Of a DNA stretch of 64,000 bases, positions 21,447 to 35,039 are shown piece after piece. The notes beneath the pieces were generated by a model, which was given only the letters and a program-made list of their open reading frames with translations, had not been told where the DNA came from and searched no databases. Within the stretch, counting starts at the first letter, position 1; every line of letters begins with the position of its first letter. The DNA comes from Agapetus fuscipes (taxonomy: Eukaryota > Arthropoda > Insecta > Trichoptera > Glossosomatidae), in the NCBI GenBank assembly GCA_951799405.1, contig OX637338.1, forward strand, positions 8,618,001 through 8,682,000, written 5' to 3'. A program made the translations under genes and the position numbers.

Positions 21447-23116
21447 CTGTTCCATTAACTACTGGACAACTCAGTTTACTTGAAAGATTTTTCTTTGCAA
21501 TAAATGAGTATTTGCAGCGATATCTTTTTAAGATTTTTTTTTTCTTTTAATTAGTTTATTTATTTATAAATTTATCAGGAATTTTGACACTTCGAGGTAA
21601 TTTTTAAATTTTTGTTCTTTAGCAAACATATCATAAGAATTACTTAGGCATTCTAATATAGTTCTACATTAGATATTAGGATCATCCTAAGACCGTATCT
21701 GTATGTTTCACAATTATCGGTTTTTAATCACACTTACGTACCTCTGTTTGTCTAGTCTCAATGAAATATTAACAAAAAAAACACTCTCGTTTTTACAACC
21801 TCTATCGGCAGTATTTTGTTTGATAAAAAAACAGACCGCTTTTTATGCAGCTGAATTATTAGTTCAGTGGCCAATCCACTTACTTTCAGGTTCCGAGCCT
21901 CTCCCTTCCCCCGCAGATTTTCTTGCTACCCCAACATTGGTAGGTTCGCATTTATTTACTCGGTTCGCTTTTTCGAGTGGCGGAAATGAAATTTGCAAGA
22001 CAAATTTTCACTCAAAGGTTTTTTTTTTGCCCTGCATTACAACTTCAATAGACAGCATTTCAAAGAGGTTTTTTTTTCGTGAATGTTTTCATTAACCCCT
22101 TTCTAAGTGAAAATAAGAATTAACAGGAAATACGTCCCATTAATGTTTCATTAGCGTTTTTGTAATATACTTGTATTTGACAGCGTTCCTGAAATGAAAT
22201 AAGGGAAGCGTGAATTTCCCCGTTTTTAGTCACACTAATGTTCTGTAAAACATAATTTTCCTTCTTTCTGACGCTGAAAGAATTAACGTAGAATTTAAGG
22301 CGCATTACTTCGTCACGGCATTATAAAGCGGCTTAAGCTTTGTGACACTTCTCCGTCTAACTTTTATTATATTTTACATAATGAGCCAGTGTCTCAAAAC
22401 ATATTCTTCATTTAAAACGAAAAGCATCTACTTGTCTTTAGAAATGAGATACTCTATAAGGAAATTAATATATCCTCATTTTCGCTCAAAATTTTGCAAT
22501 TTAATAGCGTAGATACTTATATGAAACTTCTACCGTATTCCTTATTTGTTTATGTCCAAAAGCAACACCTAAGTGCTATCATATTAAAAAAAAAATTATC
22601 TTCAATCATCCCAATGACCATATATTTTTTATTTTTAAATAAAAATGAATAGCCATTTTCATTTAACCTTTTTTTTAACATAATCGAAAAAATACACAGC
22701 ATTCTCTCATTATTTTTTTCATCGCGTCTATGCAAAGCATCACATTATAATCTCTATAGTGAAAACTTGCTAAATATTCCTCGGGAAGGTATGAATTTTT
22801 CGTTAATTATTTCTTTTGTTATGCAAAATTGCGGTTATCATGGATTTTTCCATCACACTAGAAAGCATCACGGCGCCAACGCAACGGAGAAATTTGAAAA
22901 AACCCATTTGGTGGGAAATTGTGTTTTTATTTCATGAAACTTCGTCCTTGCTGAAATTCGCTGAAGTAATTATTTTTGAAATGACATACGGCAATATTAA
23001 AGGATGTTTTCATAAGAGTGAAGTTTTAATATTTACATGCAAATGCAATGTTATGTTGACAGTCCTATACTGGTATAATAGTTAACATTATGAATGTAGG
23101 TATGAAAATGCACATT
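21447..23116. other. AT-rich non-coding DNA
   Basis: About 1.7 kb with several open frames of 60-130 codons, all of low-complexity or hydrophobic AT-driven composition and without recognised motifs or splice signals. I treat them as chance. Confidence 0.5.
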
Positions 23117-23263
23117 TAAAAAATTGTAAAAGAAGAAAATGCATGAAAAAGGTGATGGATATGAATGAATTAAAAAAGGTATTTACGGATAGGAAAAAAT
23201 GAGGCAGCTCTGCAGAGGCTCTGGCCACCCCTAGCGGAATGGCGACAGAGTTACAGTTACAGT
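23117..23263 (+). pseudogene. LINE-2 C-terminal remnant with TTACAG tail
   Basis: Starts within the block encoding RRKCMKKVMDMNELK and continues through the mutated DRKK..R.LCRGSGHP region, stop, AATGGCGACAGAGTTACAGT and the tail. About 91 bp of coding match remain, with a frame break (the codon after GATAGGAAAAAA has become a stop). Confidence 0.85.
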
Positions 23264-23430
23264 GATTAGTTTTTCTTTATTAATCTGACTTATTTCCATT
23301 AATTATACCCCTTTAATACTTAATTAACACCATCTTGCATTAGTATTTAAAAAAAATTACTGCTATAAAACAATGCAGATCTATAATCTACGATATTAGT
23401 TACTTAGTTCATGTATTAACATGTAAAATT

Positions 23431-23523
23431 CTCTTGCCGACTGTCCCTAAAAAAGCGGCATTATTGACATTAAAAATTTATTTGCTTACAAAATGGGTTG
23501 TCAACCTCATACCATTCTATCAG
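23431..23523 (-). mobile_element. R repeat fragment, reverse
   Basis: Only the proximal ~90 bp of an R unit (minus strand: ATAGAATGGTATGAGGTTGA...AGGGACAGTCGGCAAGAG). Confidence 0.6.
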
Positions 23524-24621
23524 AATTTTTTTTTTTTATTTTACTTGGGGTTCTTTTAATTGCACTGAGATACGATTTATTTATTAAACAGCACTGTTTA
23601 CTCTTCTCGCTCAAGCTTATAAGGACTTCGCGGCACAATGTTGAAAGAGACCCTGGCTCTCACATAACCGCCATCTCTATCTATACGGCTCATACCATTG
23701 GTGTTCGTGTATTCGAGAATATGCTACATACATTCTATAATGCATTTTTCGAAACACTCCCAGATTGTTCGACACACACCAACGTGCTTAGGCTCACGTA
23801 CTGCGAATCCGTAGTTCGTAACATTATAAATGTGATGAATATAAAAAATAATAAAAATCGCAATCAAACAAAAATAACATTCGTTGGTATTTTTTATCGA
23901 TAAAAGTGACGTTTTTAGCTAAGAATTTCCACAATATTCCTGAAACTGCGTACAAGTTTTCAGAGTCATATTCAGAAGATACTGAAAAAGGTTTTATGTT
24001 GTAATCTTTGTTTACACATTTTTTTTTGGCGAACATATTACTTTTTATAGACGCAATATAAAAATCATAAAGTGGCGAAGTTTATGTGTGGAAAATATTG
24101 ATATTTCATTGTTTGCATAAAGCACGGAGCTAATGGAAGCTTTACAGCGACCGCAGAACAATATCGGAAGGGCCCGTGATCTCCCGGGCTATCGGTGACT
24201 CGCGCCACCCCTAGGGATCCCACCCTCAAGCTCCACATGACCGTCTGTCATCACCCCCCCAAGTCTTTTTTCCGACCCCGAGTGCGCGCCCTTACGCGCG
24301 GGATGAAAAATATTTGTGGATGAAAATATTTTTCAATGTCTCGAGATGACGATAGCTTTTACTTGATTCTCCTACTTCTCTTACATGAATTTCATTTCAA
24401 TTTTATTCATTGCGTCGCATTGAAATATGACAGCATAATAGTATTATGAAAAAGAGGTTTGAATAAAAAAATTAAGGCCTTATTTTGGATTAATTGACTG
24501 TGAAATCTGTTTTTCAGGATCAAGTTAATTTATGATCATCAGCTATGGGACAATCATCCGAGGTGGGTATTTTCTATAGTGCAAATTTCATTTTTAATCC
24601 ATATTATTTCGAAACGATGTT

Positions 24622-24927
24622 GACAGGTCCGTAGTCTAGTGATAACGCTTTGAAATAGTAAATGGAAGGCCTTGGGTTCGAACCCCTGCAGAGCACAAAA
24701 AATGTATCATTTATATTTCCAAATAATGCTCTTTGCTTTTTTGAAAATTTCATATACCTTTACCAAAGACCGGTCACTAAAGGTCCATCCAGCCTTACAG
24801 AAATTGGGTTTTGTTTGAGTATTGGCGCTTTCTATAGCGGCGACAAAGTTTTCTGAGGGCTCTTGAGGTGTGATTCACATAAAAACAGCGCTCACCAAAT
24901 AAGCCATTGTTATATTATTACTATTAA
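24622..24927 (+). mobile_element. SINE B, full length
   Basis: Head GACAGGTCCGTAGTCTAGTG, B box GGGTTCGAACCCC, body CCAAAGACCGGTCACTAAAG, ATTGGCGCTTTCTATAGCGG, 3' end AACAGCGCTCACCAAATAAG, and a TATTATTACTATTA tail. Confidence 0.85.
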
Positions 24928-25576
24928 AAAAACTTTATAAGTACCTACACATAGCTCTAGAACACGTGAACAGACGGTTAGTCTTTGACGATAAATCTTT
25001 TAACTTATGGTCTGAATTTATAATGGACGTACGAGCAGACTTATAAACACAAATTAATTTTTAAATCTCTATTCACAGCCTTTCTCTCTGTTTCAGAAAT
25101 ATGTATCTTAAAGACCTTGGTTGGGATACAAACGAATAGTAGAGAATTCTGTAAGTAATCGTTTAAAACGGTGCATCTAACATCCGAGTTGTAAGCTTGT
25201 TGACTGGTTAATTATCAGAGTAAAAAGTTAGTTTACTTTAAATGGAAAACTGTCCTATCATTAATGTATAAGCCGGGCAAACTAGCATTGAATTACCATA
25301 ATAACAAAGTTATGCAGAGGTCATACTCATAGTTTAATATTTTAAACGTGAAATTTGCAATTTTGCATAAAATCTGAATGTGTAATCTATGTGTGTACAA
25401 TGTGCATGGAGCAGTTTTACATAATCCATTATTCGGCAAAAAGCTCTGAATTTTTTAAAGCAATGTTGAATGAACTGTGAAATTAAAGTTTTTTTTTTAT
25501 GTAAAATAATATTTTTCACACACTGTATATTAACAATTGTAAAAATATTTTATACGAACACTTTATTGTACTTTTG
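24928..25576. other. AT-rich non-coding DNA
   Basis: No feature recognised. Confidence 0.5.
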
Positions 25577-25697
25577 TTTTGGGTTCGAATGGAGAAATCT
25601 CGGAAACGGGAAACATTTCTGATACAATATGTGAGATTCGAACTCTGACTCTCGGCATGGAATGCAAGCACTCTAAAAATTGAGCTATCGACCGGAC
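25577..25697 (-). mobile_element. SINE A head fragment, reverse
   Basis: Minus-strand GTCCGGTCGATAGCTCAATT, CTTGCATTCCATGCCGAGAG and a B-box-like GAGTTCGAATCTC. Truncated in the body shortly after the TTCCCGTTTCCGAGATT block. Confidence 0.75.
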
Positions 25698-25891
25698 TAA
25701 GAAAGAAAATGAGCGAATTTTGAGATATTGGTAGACTCAAATCCATTTTAGTAGTTTGAGTGTTGCCTTAAAATTCATCAAGTAAGAAAAACCAAATTCA
25801 TACTGACACATTCAGCTAGCAAGCATATTGGATACATGCAATTTTATTTTCATTTTGAATGAAATTTGTACTCAAATAAACTCTATCATTA

Positions 25892-26046
25892 CCCCAAATA
25901 TAAAGCTTTACGTTTAAACTCAGAAATAACGTTTTATGAAAAAAATATGAAAAATAAAACGCTAAATTGATGCGTTTTATTTAGTTTATTTTCATTTTTG
26001 GTAAAGCGCTACGGTTGAGTTGAATCATAAAGTTATAGGAGTTTGG
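25892..26046. mobile_element. M-family palindromic MITE
   Basis: CCCCAAATATAAAGCTTTAC, GTTTAAACTCAG, centre AACGCTAAATTGATGCG, then TTTGGTAAAGCGCTACGG, GAATCATAAAGTTATAGG. The ends are inverted copies of each other. Confidence 0.6.
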
Positions 26047-28689
26047 TTAGTGACAGTGTTATTCACAAAGAGTTGATCTATTCTGATCAATAAATTATAT
26101 ATTTTTATTTGAGAAAGTCTGGATGATCTATGGAATAACACCATGAGAGCTTAGTGTGTCACTGACTCTGAATGCCACAGCATTAATCCAGTCGCGGTGA
26201 CAGAAATACAAATAATTGTGTTATTCATTGAAATGATAATCTCTGCCACAGTTCATCACGCAAATGTTCACGCTTCATAAAACATGTTTGAATTACTCAA
26301 AACGATATAAACCATTGATCTAAATAAAATATATAGATGGAGCATTAGCGTATATATCCGATCCATATCATTGTTGCCCTAAATGATAGTGTATGCCCCA
26401 TTTGCAATCAGTTGTTTACCAAGCGTCGGTAAGGAAACATCGAGGTACCTACATGTAAATTGAAGACAACTATCATGCGAAGATAGCCTGACAGTTCCAT
26501 CAATTTTTGAAATTTCCCCATATAATAGAAATAAGTTAATTTAATGAAATAAAACTCATGATAAGCGCGTGATGAATTATTACAAACAAAAGCATACAGT
26601 ACAAAACCACAAAATATAAATAAAAAAACTCAGTTCTTCATACTTATACCCATTATTTGACTATAGATTTTTTTTCTTATATTAGACGCATTAATCGTAT
26701 TTTTTTAAGGTTTATTTAGATATAAATACAAAAGAAATAAAGATATTAAAATGTAAATATGAATTTAAGACAACTTTCAGAGATGCTCCTTTAAAATAAC
26801 GGAGAAAAAAATCTGCTGATATTCATAAAATTATCAAAAAATACTCTATTACATAAAAGTAAGATACAGTCAGTAATGCGTCTTTTTTGTTTAAGTTTTT
26901 TTTAGTTCCTACACAACCTTAAATATTATGCACTGAATTTTTTTTTTAAGATAAATTTATTCATATTAAGTTATTTTTCCTTACATTTTGGGAAACGTAT
27001 GTTGTGAGACGTCAGCCTCAACTGTCACCTGTTAGGTTTTCTTCACTTCGGCTTGAGTACCATGGAGTTCTATTAAATGGAGAGGCTATTTATTTGATTT
27101 AATTCTAAACACTGTGTTCCATACAGTCACTGAAATCTAATTTCGCCAGACTTTGTCCCTTGTTTTGTCTCGCTCGCACAACATACGTTTTTTGTTGTTG
27201 TCCTTTTCTATCACGTTATGCGTCCCTACTCCGTCGTTAATTTATGTAAGCAGGTAATATTGCTTAGCAACGAATTGTTGATGTTATTTTCGTTGACAAC
27301 ATAATTTAGTGTTGTCAAAGGTTTTGACAATATCTGATACTTTTTAATGCTTCTGTTCCATAAACGTAAATATTTTACTTAATGTTACATAATTACTTGT
27401 GAAAATTATTTCAATTACATTTTTTTAATTTTAAGTTTTTCAATGATGTTAGGAGTAATACCTATAGAAGACAAAGTAAAACAAATATTCTTTTTAATCC
27501 AATTTCCTTGAAATATAAAAGGATAAATGAAACAAAAAGTGTAGGGTAGAAATTGAAATTTTGAATTTTGAAATACAGACCACTTCAAATACATACATTT
27601 CACAAAAAAAAAAAAGTTCTCACGTGACGGTATCAGATACTATATTTTATCATCATGTTTGACAGCGGAGCTAGCAGATAAAATATCAATTGAATTTACT
27701 TAAATATTAATATTCACTGCTAATTACGAGTGAAAAGTTACTCCAGACTTTTTATTACAATTTCTCGTATTGTTTGTGCATTTGGAAAATGTGTGGCTTG
27801 GCATTTTGATGATTTTTCTTTCCAGTTAGGAAACACACCTGTTAATAGTTGGAAGGTTACCGATAGACTGAATTTGGATTTTTGTATGATGAGTGGGGTA
27901 GCGCATTTCTAATTCACAAAGGATTGCTTTCTCAGCCCATCCAGTCCTTACAAATCCATGTTGAGTACGGCCCCTGATGTTGTCATGGAGATCAGAAAGA
28001 GACAGAAACATAACAAAATTTCTAATGTTTCTTTCTCTTTCTTTCTACAATTTTGTGGCACAACCGTTTGTATAGGAAAACACTCACGCGCTCCATCTAT
28101 GTATATTATTTATATCGATGATATAAACATTCAATTTATCTGGATTCGATTTTCAAATTAAAACTGGAAATGTGTACACTACATTTCCATGGAGCGACAT
28201 TTTGTTTTTTTCTGTGGTGTATGATCAGGTTCAAATAATTAAGTGCGTCATTTAGTGATGATAAATTCATATTGATTTAATTTTATTTGTTTCACAAATT
28301 TATATCAGATAGCAAACAAAATAAAATTATTTCAAGTTCACATTTATCACCCCTGTTTCATGAAAACGGCTGTAATTATTGCAATTTTGTGTATAACACA
28401 GACAATGGCATTTTCACGTAATTGAATAAAACAATCTTGATTGCTGTTTTTTATTCTATACGACATAATATTTTGAGAGATAACGTAAGTACTTAAACAA
28501 CCTGAAAATTATAACTCGCTTTTTTTCAGATTACAAAATAAGAAAAAATCTTATAATGCGTCGATCTGATACTGAATTGATCTTTTCAATTAATAATATT
28601 GACGCGAAAGTGTCTGTCTGTGTGAGTTGGTGTTAGTTATGTCTCTAGATGTAGATACTTAAATAATTGTATTTGTTGATGATGAGCGT
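26047..28689. other. AT-rich non-coding DNA, 2.6 kb
   Basis: No repeat family or convincing exon recognised. Open frames at 27.4-28.2 kb are short and featureless. Confidence 0.5.
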
Positions 28690-29020
28690 CCGGTCGATAG
28701 CTCGGGTGGTAGAGTGCTTGCATTCCATGCCGAAAGCTCGGGTTCGAATCCCACCGAAGGTGTTAGAAATGATTTCCCGTTTCGGTGTTTATTTCAAACC
28801 CCAAATTAAAATACCGGCAAGGTTTACTCAGCCTTTACAAGAAATGAGTACCAGCACTCTCGAGAGCTGGGAAACCGCCACTTCAACTGAAGTGGTTGGC
28901 GTAAGGCCGACCCCCTTACCTGTAAAAATAAATAGGTTGAACTCGCCACATGCGACCCCTTCGGGGATAACGCGGCAAGAAGTTACACTATATGTGTAGC
29001 TTAGTTGCGTTTGCGTTGCG
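28690..29020 (+). mobile_element. SINE A, near full length
   Basis: Same order as the copy at 18.0 kb: head with A and B boxes, CACTTCAACTGAAGTG hairpin, GACCCCTTCGGGGATAACGC, end TTAGTTGCGTTTGCGTTGCG. A probable target duplication GTTGATGATGA flanks it (about 28674 and 29020). Confidence 0.88.
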
Positions 29021-29803
29021 TTGATGATGATGAGGATGCAGCATCCATTCTTCCGGGTTTGTAGATCATGGTCCAGTACTGCTTTTTTTCTTCTTAGAAG
29101 GCTGCTACGTTTCTTCAGTGAACTTGTGACTGACTTCTTCAAGGCTCGTACTTGAACTGCATTTGATTTGAATTTGAATTGTATTTGTTCAAGATTGTGT
29201 GAGTGTTAACTTGAATACTCTTAGTACAAATTTCTGACAAAATCTCGTATGTGCCAGTTCTGAACGTTTCGAGAATAACCCTTACTCTCAGAGACCGAGA
29301 TGCTCTGTAGCCAGACTAGTATCCAAGCCGTCGAATTGTACAGTTCAAAATCAACTCTGTGTACAAACTGAATATGCCCCGTTTCTTAAAATAAATTGTG
29401 CAAAACAAAAAACCGTATTTTTTTTTTAATTGAACCAGCTCAAATCATGATATATTTTTTTTACATTTTATATTCGGTTTTTTTCTGCCAACTGAATCGT
29501 TGAATTTCATTAAAAATGCCTCAGTTGTAAATCTTTCCACTGCATTTGTGATATAATTAAGTTACAGGCAACTCAATTACTCGTCGGCTGTAGCTGCTCT
29601 GGCCAAAAACAAAACAAAATCTTCTGCCTGGAAAACAAGGATAATTGTGATGGAAATGCATATCCAAAAAAAAAAACATTTCGTTAAACAAACATTTCAA
29701 AGTACCTTAAAAAACAACGAAAAGGGTTGTTCATAGTGAATGACGTAAAAATATGTATTTATGATTTTACTGGTTTCAATATAATAAAATTGGCGGTAAA
29801 AAA
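29021..29803. other. Non-coding DNA
   Basis: No feature recognised; A- and T-runs at 29410-29470 and 29670. Confidence 0.5.
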
Positions 29804-30105
29804 GCTACACATATAGTGATACTTCTTGACGCGTTATTCCCAAAGGATCTCGCATGTGGCGAGTAGAACCTATTTATTTTTACATGTAAGGTAAGGTAGG
29901 CCAACCACTTCAGTTCAAGTGGGAGTTTCTAAGCTCCCAAGGAGGCTAGTATCTATTTATTGTTAAGGCTGAGTAAACCTTGCCAGTATTTTATTTTGGG
30001 TTTTGAAATAAACACGAAAACGGAAAATCATTTTTGACGCCTTTGGTGGGATTCGAACCCGAGCTGCGCGCATGGAATCCAAGCACTCTACCAAATCGAC
30101 CGGAC
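29804..30105 (-). mobile_element. SINE A, reverse, near full length
   Basis: From GCTACACATATAGTG (the 3' end reversed) to TCGACCGGAC (the head). The UUCG hairpin is degraded here, while the B box GGGTTCGAATCCCACC is intact. Confidence 0.85.
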
Positions 30106-31364
30106 AATAGCTTAAAAACAAAATACCATATTTATTTATTCGTGACGCATTTACCTTTGCAAGTATCCTTCATCTTTAATCTTAATATATTTAAATCACA
30201 TTAACTTTATCTTTGGATTGCCGATGGGTAAAAATTTAATACCTCAATCACTTTAGCAGTAATCAGGACAAAGTTAGTTTTATTCATATTTAAAATGGAA
30301 TTGCTTTACGGTAAGCTGCATTGGAACATGATTTCCCATGGCTCGAACACGTTGATTTCATTTCCATGCGGGGAGATTTTTCTAACCAAGTCACGGTAAA
30401 TTTGAACAAATCTGCAGGAGACGGCGTGCACGGGGAAGACAAAAGCTCGGCGGATGATTTATGCGCGGGAATGCTCTCGATTCCGGGAAAACTCCATTAC
30501 CCACCTGTGTGTGCGCGCGTAGGTAGTGTTGTTGTGTGTACGCGCCATGGTCGTGTGTCATCGGCTACGTATTATATCACTTAAAGGCGCACGTAAATAT
30601 TGCACACAACGAAAAAAAACCCTTCTATAGAATGGACAGTTTTAGCGACGTTTTTGCAGCTATAAATATTTGTATGTTTTCAAAGCTTTTTTCCGCTTAA
30701 TTTTTTTTCGTCATTGAAAGAAATGAGTTTAAATATAATTTTTTATTTATTTACTACCAATGAAAGGCTTTGATATTTTGTGCAAGTTTTTTTTTAAATT
30801 CCTTTGTGAAGAGAAATGTAATTCACCATGAATAGACAAAAATATGTTCTGCTACTTCAGGGTCAAACAATCGTCAAGGGACCTGATGAGACTTGAACTT
30901 CGTTTATCTTTCGTCGTTTATATTTCTTGTTTAATAAAATAGAATTGGAAATATTTGCCTTTCTTTACTCGTAAGGTGGTCGGATAATTTTATGTAATTT
31001 TTGTACTTTTTTAAATAATGTCAGTTTTTGTAAAGCTATTGGTCTTGAACAAAACAATAGATGCATTAGCAATATTGAATCTTCAAAAAATGGTTGTTTG
31101 TCTATAGGATTAAAATAAAACCATAGTTTGTTTTCAAAATATTAAACTGCATTTGTGTAACATTTGTTATGTATCCAGTTATCATCGTGTTGTGTGTTTT
31201 CATAGGAAAAACACATCGTGAATAAATATGGGTCAAAGCGTACACCAAACATCGTAGCAAAAGAAATATCGGCCATTATTTCTGTTCGCATACAAGATAT
31301 TTATAATGTATACAAGGTGTGATGGCAGCGGCAATAAAAGAGAGACGGTGTACAATTTCAGAAA
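30106..31364. other. Non-coding DNA with a GC-richer island
   Basis: 30320-30590 is CpG-rich with an 87-codon frame (starting at 30321) lacking a recognised domain; it could be part of a gene or regulatory region. The rest is AT-rich. Confidence 0.4.
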
Positions 31365-31500
31365 CCCAAGTACAAAACTAGATCATAGCGTTGTACCAGA
31401 AATGTACTGCAACGAAAACAATCACTATAATGCTGTTACAACTTCCATAAACTTTAAGTGAACGCTGTGGTCAAGTCTTCGCGTTTTTTTTATACTTGGC
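31365..31500. mobile_element. M-family MITE
   Basis: CCAAGTACAAAAC at the left and TTTATACTTGG at the right, in inverted orientation; centre ACAATCACTATAATGCTG diverged. Confidence 0.55.
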
Positions 31501-31620
31501 GTGCAGATAGCGGGCAGGGCTACGATCTCAGTGGGGCTACGCTTTCCCACCCTCTACGCGGCCGTCCCCGTAGCGGCGAGTACCCCAATAATGAGCTCCT
31601 TTGAGCTATAATAGTAAATT
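31501..31620. other. GC/CpG-rich island, coding potential unclear
   Basis: About 120 bp starting just after the M copy is strikingly CpG-rich (CTACGCGGCCGTCCCCGTAG). One frame is open for about 34 codons following an AG at 31508-31509. No recognised protein. Confidence 0.3.
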
Positions 31621-31818
31621 CGCCACCCTAATGATCATGACTCTCGGCAGGAATGAGGCTGCATTGTGAATTCTGAGGTGGCGATTCGCTGATGCAGGTA
31701 TTGTTGCTGTGCAGATACACAAGCCTGCATACTAAACATTCCCATTTTCAATTCTTGTTGACTACTAACATTATACAGTGTGTGCTATTAAATTGATGAT
31801 TTATTTTTACACTACAGA

Positions 31819-31986
31819 TATTCAGCCTTCACAAAAAATAAGTACTTGCGCTCTCAGGAGCAAGGCAACCCCCACTTAAGCTGAAGTGGCTGGTGTAAGA
31901 CCGGCCGCCATACCTGTAATATAAAATAGGTTCCACTCACCACATACGACTCCTTCGGGGTGAACGCGGCAAGAAGTTACACTATA
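31819..31986 (+). mobile_element. SINE A, 5'-truncated
   Basis: Begins TTCAGCCTTCACAAAAAATA and contains GAAGTGGCTGGTGTAAGACC, GACTCCTTCGGGGTGAACGC and the terminal GAAGTTACACTATA. Head absent. Confidence 0.8.
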
Positions 31987-32903
31987 GGTATGTATATCTT
32001 ATATGCTTTAAATATGAAATTGCGTATCCACAGGTTTTAAAGTATATGTCTTTAAAAAACACTTGAATTTTCAATAGAGATCTGTAATCAAAGACTGCAA
32101 TAATTATGTGATACTTCATTGTCTTTTAAAGGTTTGAATTGCAATGTCAATATATTTCCACTAGCTTGTGTGTTTGTAGACTTACTAAATATTTTTTCAC
32201 GTAAGATCAAAGGCAATAAGAATTTTTACATAATTATTTTTAATCATGAACGCCAAGGTCAAAAATATGAAAATTAAATGAGACGCTTTGAAAATGTCGT
32301 ACACCATTTTCTTTCTCCCATTTGCTTCTACTTTCCCCATCATAAGAATATCACTTACATGGGTGAGCGTTGCCTGTAAATTATTATTAAAAGTTTAGCC
32401 ATGAATTTTTAAAAATATTTGATTACCGTCGCCGGCTTTAATGTAAATTTTCACGTTAAAAATAATAAACACTGAGGTTCCGTAATTTCCTGTGGAGCCC
32501 TACTTAGGATAAACAATTTTCTTGCCTTCGCTAGTTAGCGGCTCTTGTAAATTTAACGACAAACATTGTCATCATTAACGATATTAAATTACTGAGGGTT
32601 TTTTAATTAAAACATTAATACGAAACTGTACAAACATAAATTTAACCATGAAATAATTTCATATTTAAAAAACAGAAAACGTAAAAAATCGATCCAAACT
32701 TTTTACACCTACTCAAAACAAGGTTTTTACACTTTTTATCAAACAAACAAATTGTAAAAATATTATTTTCAGTGCTATAAAATATAAAAAATCATCAATT
32801 TTCTTTTTAAAATCCCATATCCTTGTGTTGTAGTTTTATTTTACTTTCCATTGTTTTTGTCGTTTAATATTACACTTTTTCAACTACAAATGTGTTTATT
32901 TTT
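31987..32903. other. AT-rich non-coding DNA
   Basis: No feature recognised. Confidence 0.5.
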
Positions 32904-33096
32904 TTAATTCAATAGGAAAAAACAAGTTTTTAAATTCTTTTTTTGTATATATAACATAAAAAGATTTGTAACAATTACACTCCTAAAGACGCCTTATTTG
33001 GTGAAAACGTTTGAGCAAAAAAAAAAGTGAATTAAAATCTTGTTATTTCCTATTGAATTTATAAAAAAATTCAATTGACTTCCACTGTGTTAACAG
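32904..33096 (+). mobile_element. Foldback element with hammerhead-like core (E2)
   Basis: Left arm AATTCAATAGGAAAAAACAA (32906-32925) pairs with TTGTTATTTCCTATTGAATT (33040-33059). Between them lies CCTAAAGA-CGCC-TTATTT-GGTG-AAAACGTTTGAGC (32982-33016): a stem with the GAAA box and downstream sequence as in the hammerhead-like core at 45980-46017, although the CTGATGA box is mutated. The 3' flank TTCCACTGTGTTAACAG resembles the terminal sequence of the other foldbacks. Confidence 0.55.
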
Positions 33097-33567
33097 AAAT
33101 AACCTTTAAAATATAACAAATGAATGTTTTTACATGTATACCAATACATAATTTCTACTTAGTGTTTTTTCATACAAATAATAACCAATCACTTTCTAAT
33201 TTTGACACATACTAAAGACCTGATGATTTCCAAATTTTTTTTCAAAAAAAAAGTTATCAAAATTACCTTCTGTGTCAATTTTCCAGAAAAAATTAATTAA
33301 ATTTCCTCAGTCTAAAGCTATTTCAACAGATTATTTCATGTGTATTTATTTCCACTAAAAAAAAAATCTCTGTACAGATGCATAATAAGAGTGGAGGAAT
33401 CAAGGGCTCACAATTAAAATTGCATTTTAAAAATCTTACAAATTAAGATAAGTTAGAGCCATGTAGTGACTTGACATTATTGTCGGTATGTCTACTGAGA
33501 CAATATGAGAAACCGGAGGCCTATTGTCGAAATGAAATAGTGTTCCTTAGCAACGTTAGCACATAAG

Positions 33568-33706
33568 CTTTACCCCAACTCAACAATATCGTTTTATCGA
33601 AAGATTTTTAAACAGAAAACGCTCTCTAGAGGTGTTGAACTAGTTTACGTACATATTTTGGTTAAAGCTACGGTTGTGTTTGAGCATTAAGGTTAACACT
33701 TGGGTT
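33568..33706. mobile_element. M-family MITE
   Basis: TTTACCCCAACTCAACAATA, GAAAACGCTCTCTAGAGGTG centre, TTTTGGTTAAAGCTACGGTT, ...AACACTTGGG. Inverted ends are recognisable. Confidence 0.5.
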
Positions 33707-33939
33707 ACTGTGTAAGTTACATCCAACACGAGCCGTGCTATCAAATTACTTGGAGTCAGAAGACATGTGAGCGGGCGACATTTTAATTACGGGGCTGTAG
33801 GCATCTCGGAGCACTTCACTAGGAAAGGGTGGCTCCCGCGCCACCGCCTACTCATCTAGTTAAGTACACATATATATGCAGTCTAGTTCCAAAAACGGAG
33901 AATGGATTTTCAGAATACAATATTACATTTTTAAGACCT

Positions 33940-34186
33940 CCCTTGACTTATTGGTTGATATGAGGCTGACCAGTGATAACCCATACTTTAAAAAACGTTT
34001 CACTTTGCCAATGTCACCCCTGTTTCAGGGAAGGTCGGCAAAGTTACAGGGTTTATGTTCATTTGAGGTTTGGATTTTTATTTTTTAGTACATATCCAGC
34101 GTTTGTAAGCGTGTCTGTTTATGAGCACGCATTTGATATGAGTTTTGAATGTGAATATATTTTTGCAACTTAGATTATAGATTTAA
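33940..34186 (+). mobile_element. R repeat copy
   Basis: CCCTTGACTTATTGGTTGAT boundary, TTTGCCAATGTCACCCCTGT, 3' boundary TTTGCAACTTAGATTATAGA. The arm region of the stem-loop is partly deleted. Confidence 0.85.
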
Positions 34187-34228
34187 GGGACCTTCCTTGG
34201 TCCCTTAAATCGTTCACAAATCGTTCAC

Positions 34229-34393
34229 GTTCAAAAAAAAATGGTTCACTTTACTAATGTCACTCCTGTTTCAGGGAAGGTTGTGTTCATTTGAGGCTTG
34301 GATTTTGATTTGTAAGAACACATGCAACATGTGTAAGTACGAATTTACACGTGTCTGCTTGTGGGCATGTATTTAATACGAATCATGTCTTAT
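34229..34393 (+). mobile_element. R repeat copy, partial
   Basis: AAAAATGGTTCACTTTACTAATGTC..., ACATGCAACATGTGTAAGTA, GAATTTACACGTGTCTGC, GGGCATGTATTTAATACG. Lacks both the 5' block and the final tail. Confidence 0.8.
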
Positions 34394-35039
34394 TGCAAGT
34401 CGTTAACGAAAATGTTTTGGGGCTCGTTCTGAAATTTCTTTATTGAAATACTTCCACAACACTCGTTTTTCTCGGCTGTGCGAGAAAAAAAAGGATCAAG
34501 GTGTTACTATCATCTGAAAATCTCACCATTTGTTTCATTTTTTTTCGTACTTTATGCTCCAAACCTGTGAAAATACATTTTAAAAGCGTTTGTTGGTCGA
34601 AAATAGGCATTTTTTATGTTTGGAAAAACTGCTTGACATTTTGAATATCATACGTTCGGTTAGGATGTAAGTAAACACTTACATTTTAAAATTTACTCAG
34701 AAAAAATTCGGTCTCCAAAAATGATCATGAAATAGAGCATCCATTTTCCGTTTTTGAAACAAGACTCCTAGTGTATCTATCTACATTCCGTGATTTACGT
34801 TCCCACTCAACGAGTAAGCCTATCTGGATATCAATTTATGCATTAAGCTAAGTGAGATCAAAGAAGCCAATGGAATTGAATTTAAACTAATCATTAGCAA
34901 ATGTAGAAACGCGCTTGTATTTTGTATCATAGGGCTTTCAATGAAAATGTGGGAAATTGTACTTAAAATATATTACATCAATCTCAGAAGTAAATGAGCA
35001 TACCAAGATAATTTTATTTACTTTCTTCGTCTCAAAAGC
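34394..35039. other. AT-rich non-coding DNA
   Basis: No feature recognised. Confidence 0.5.
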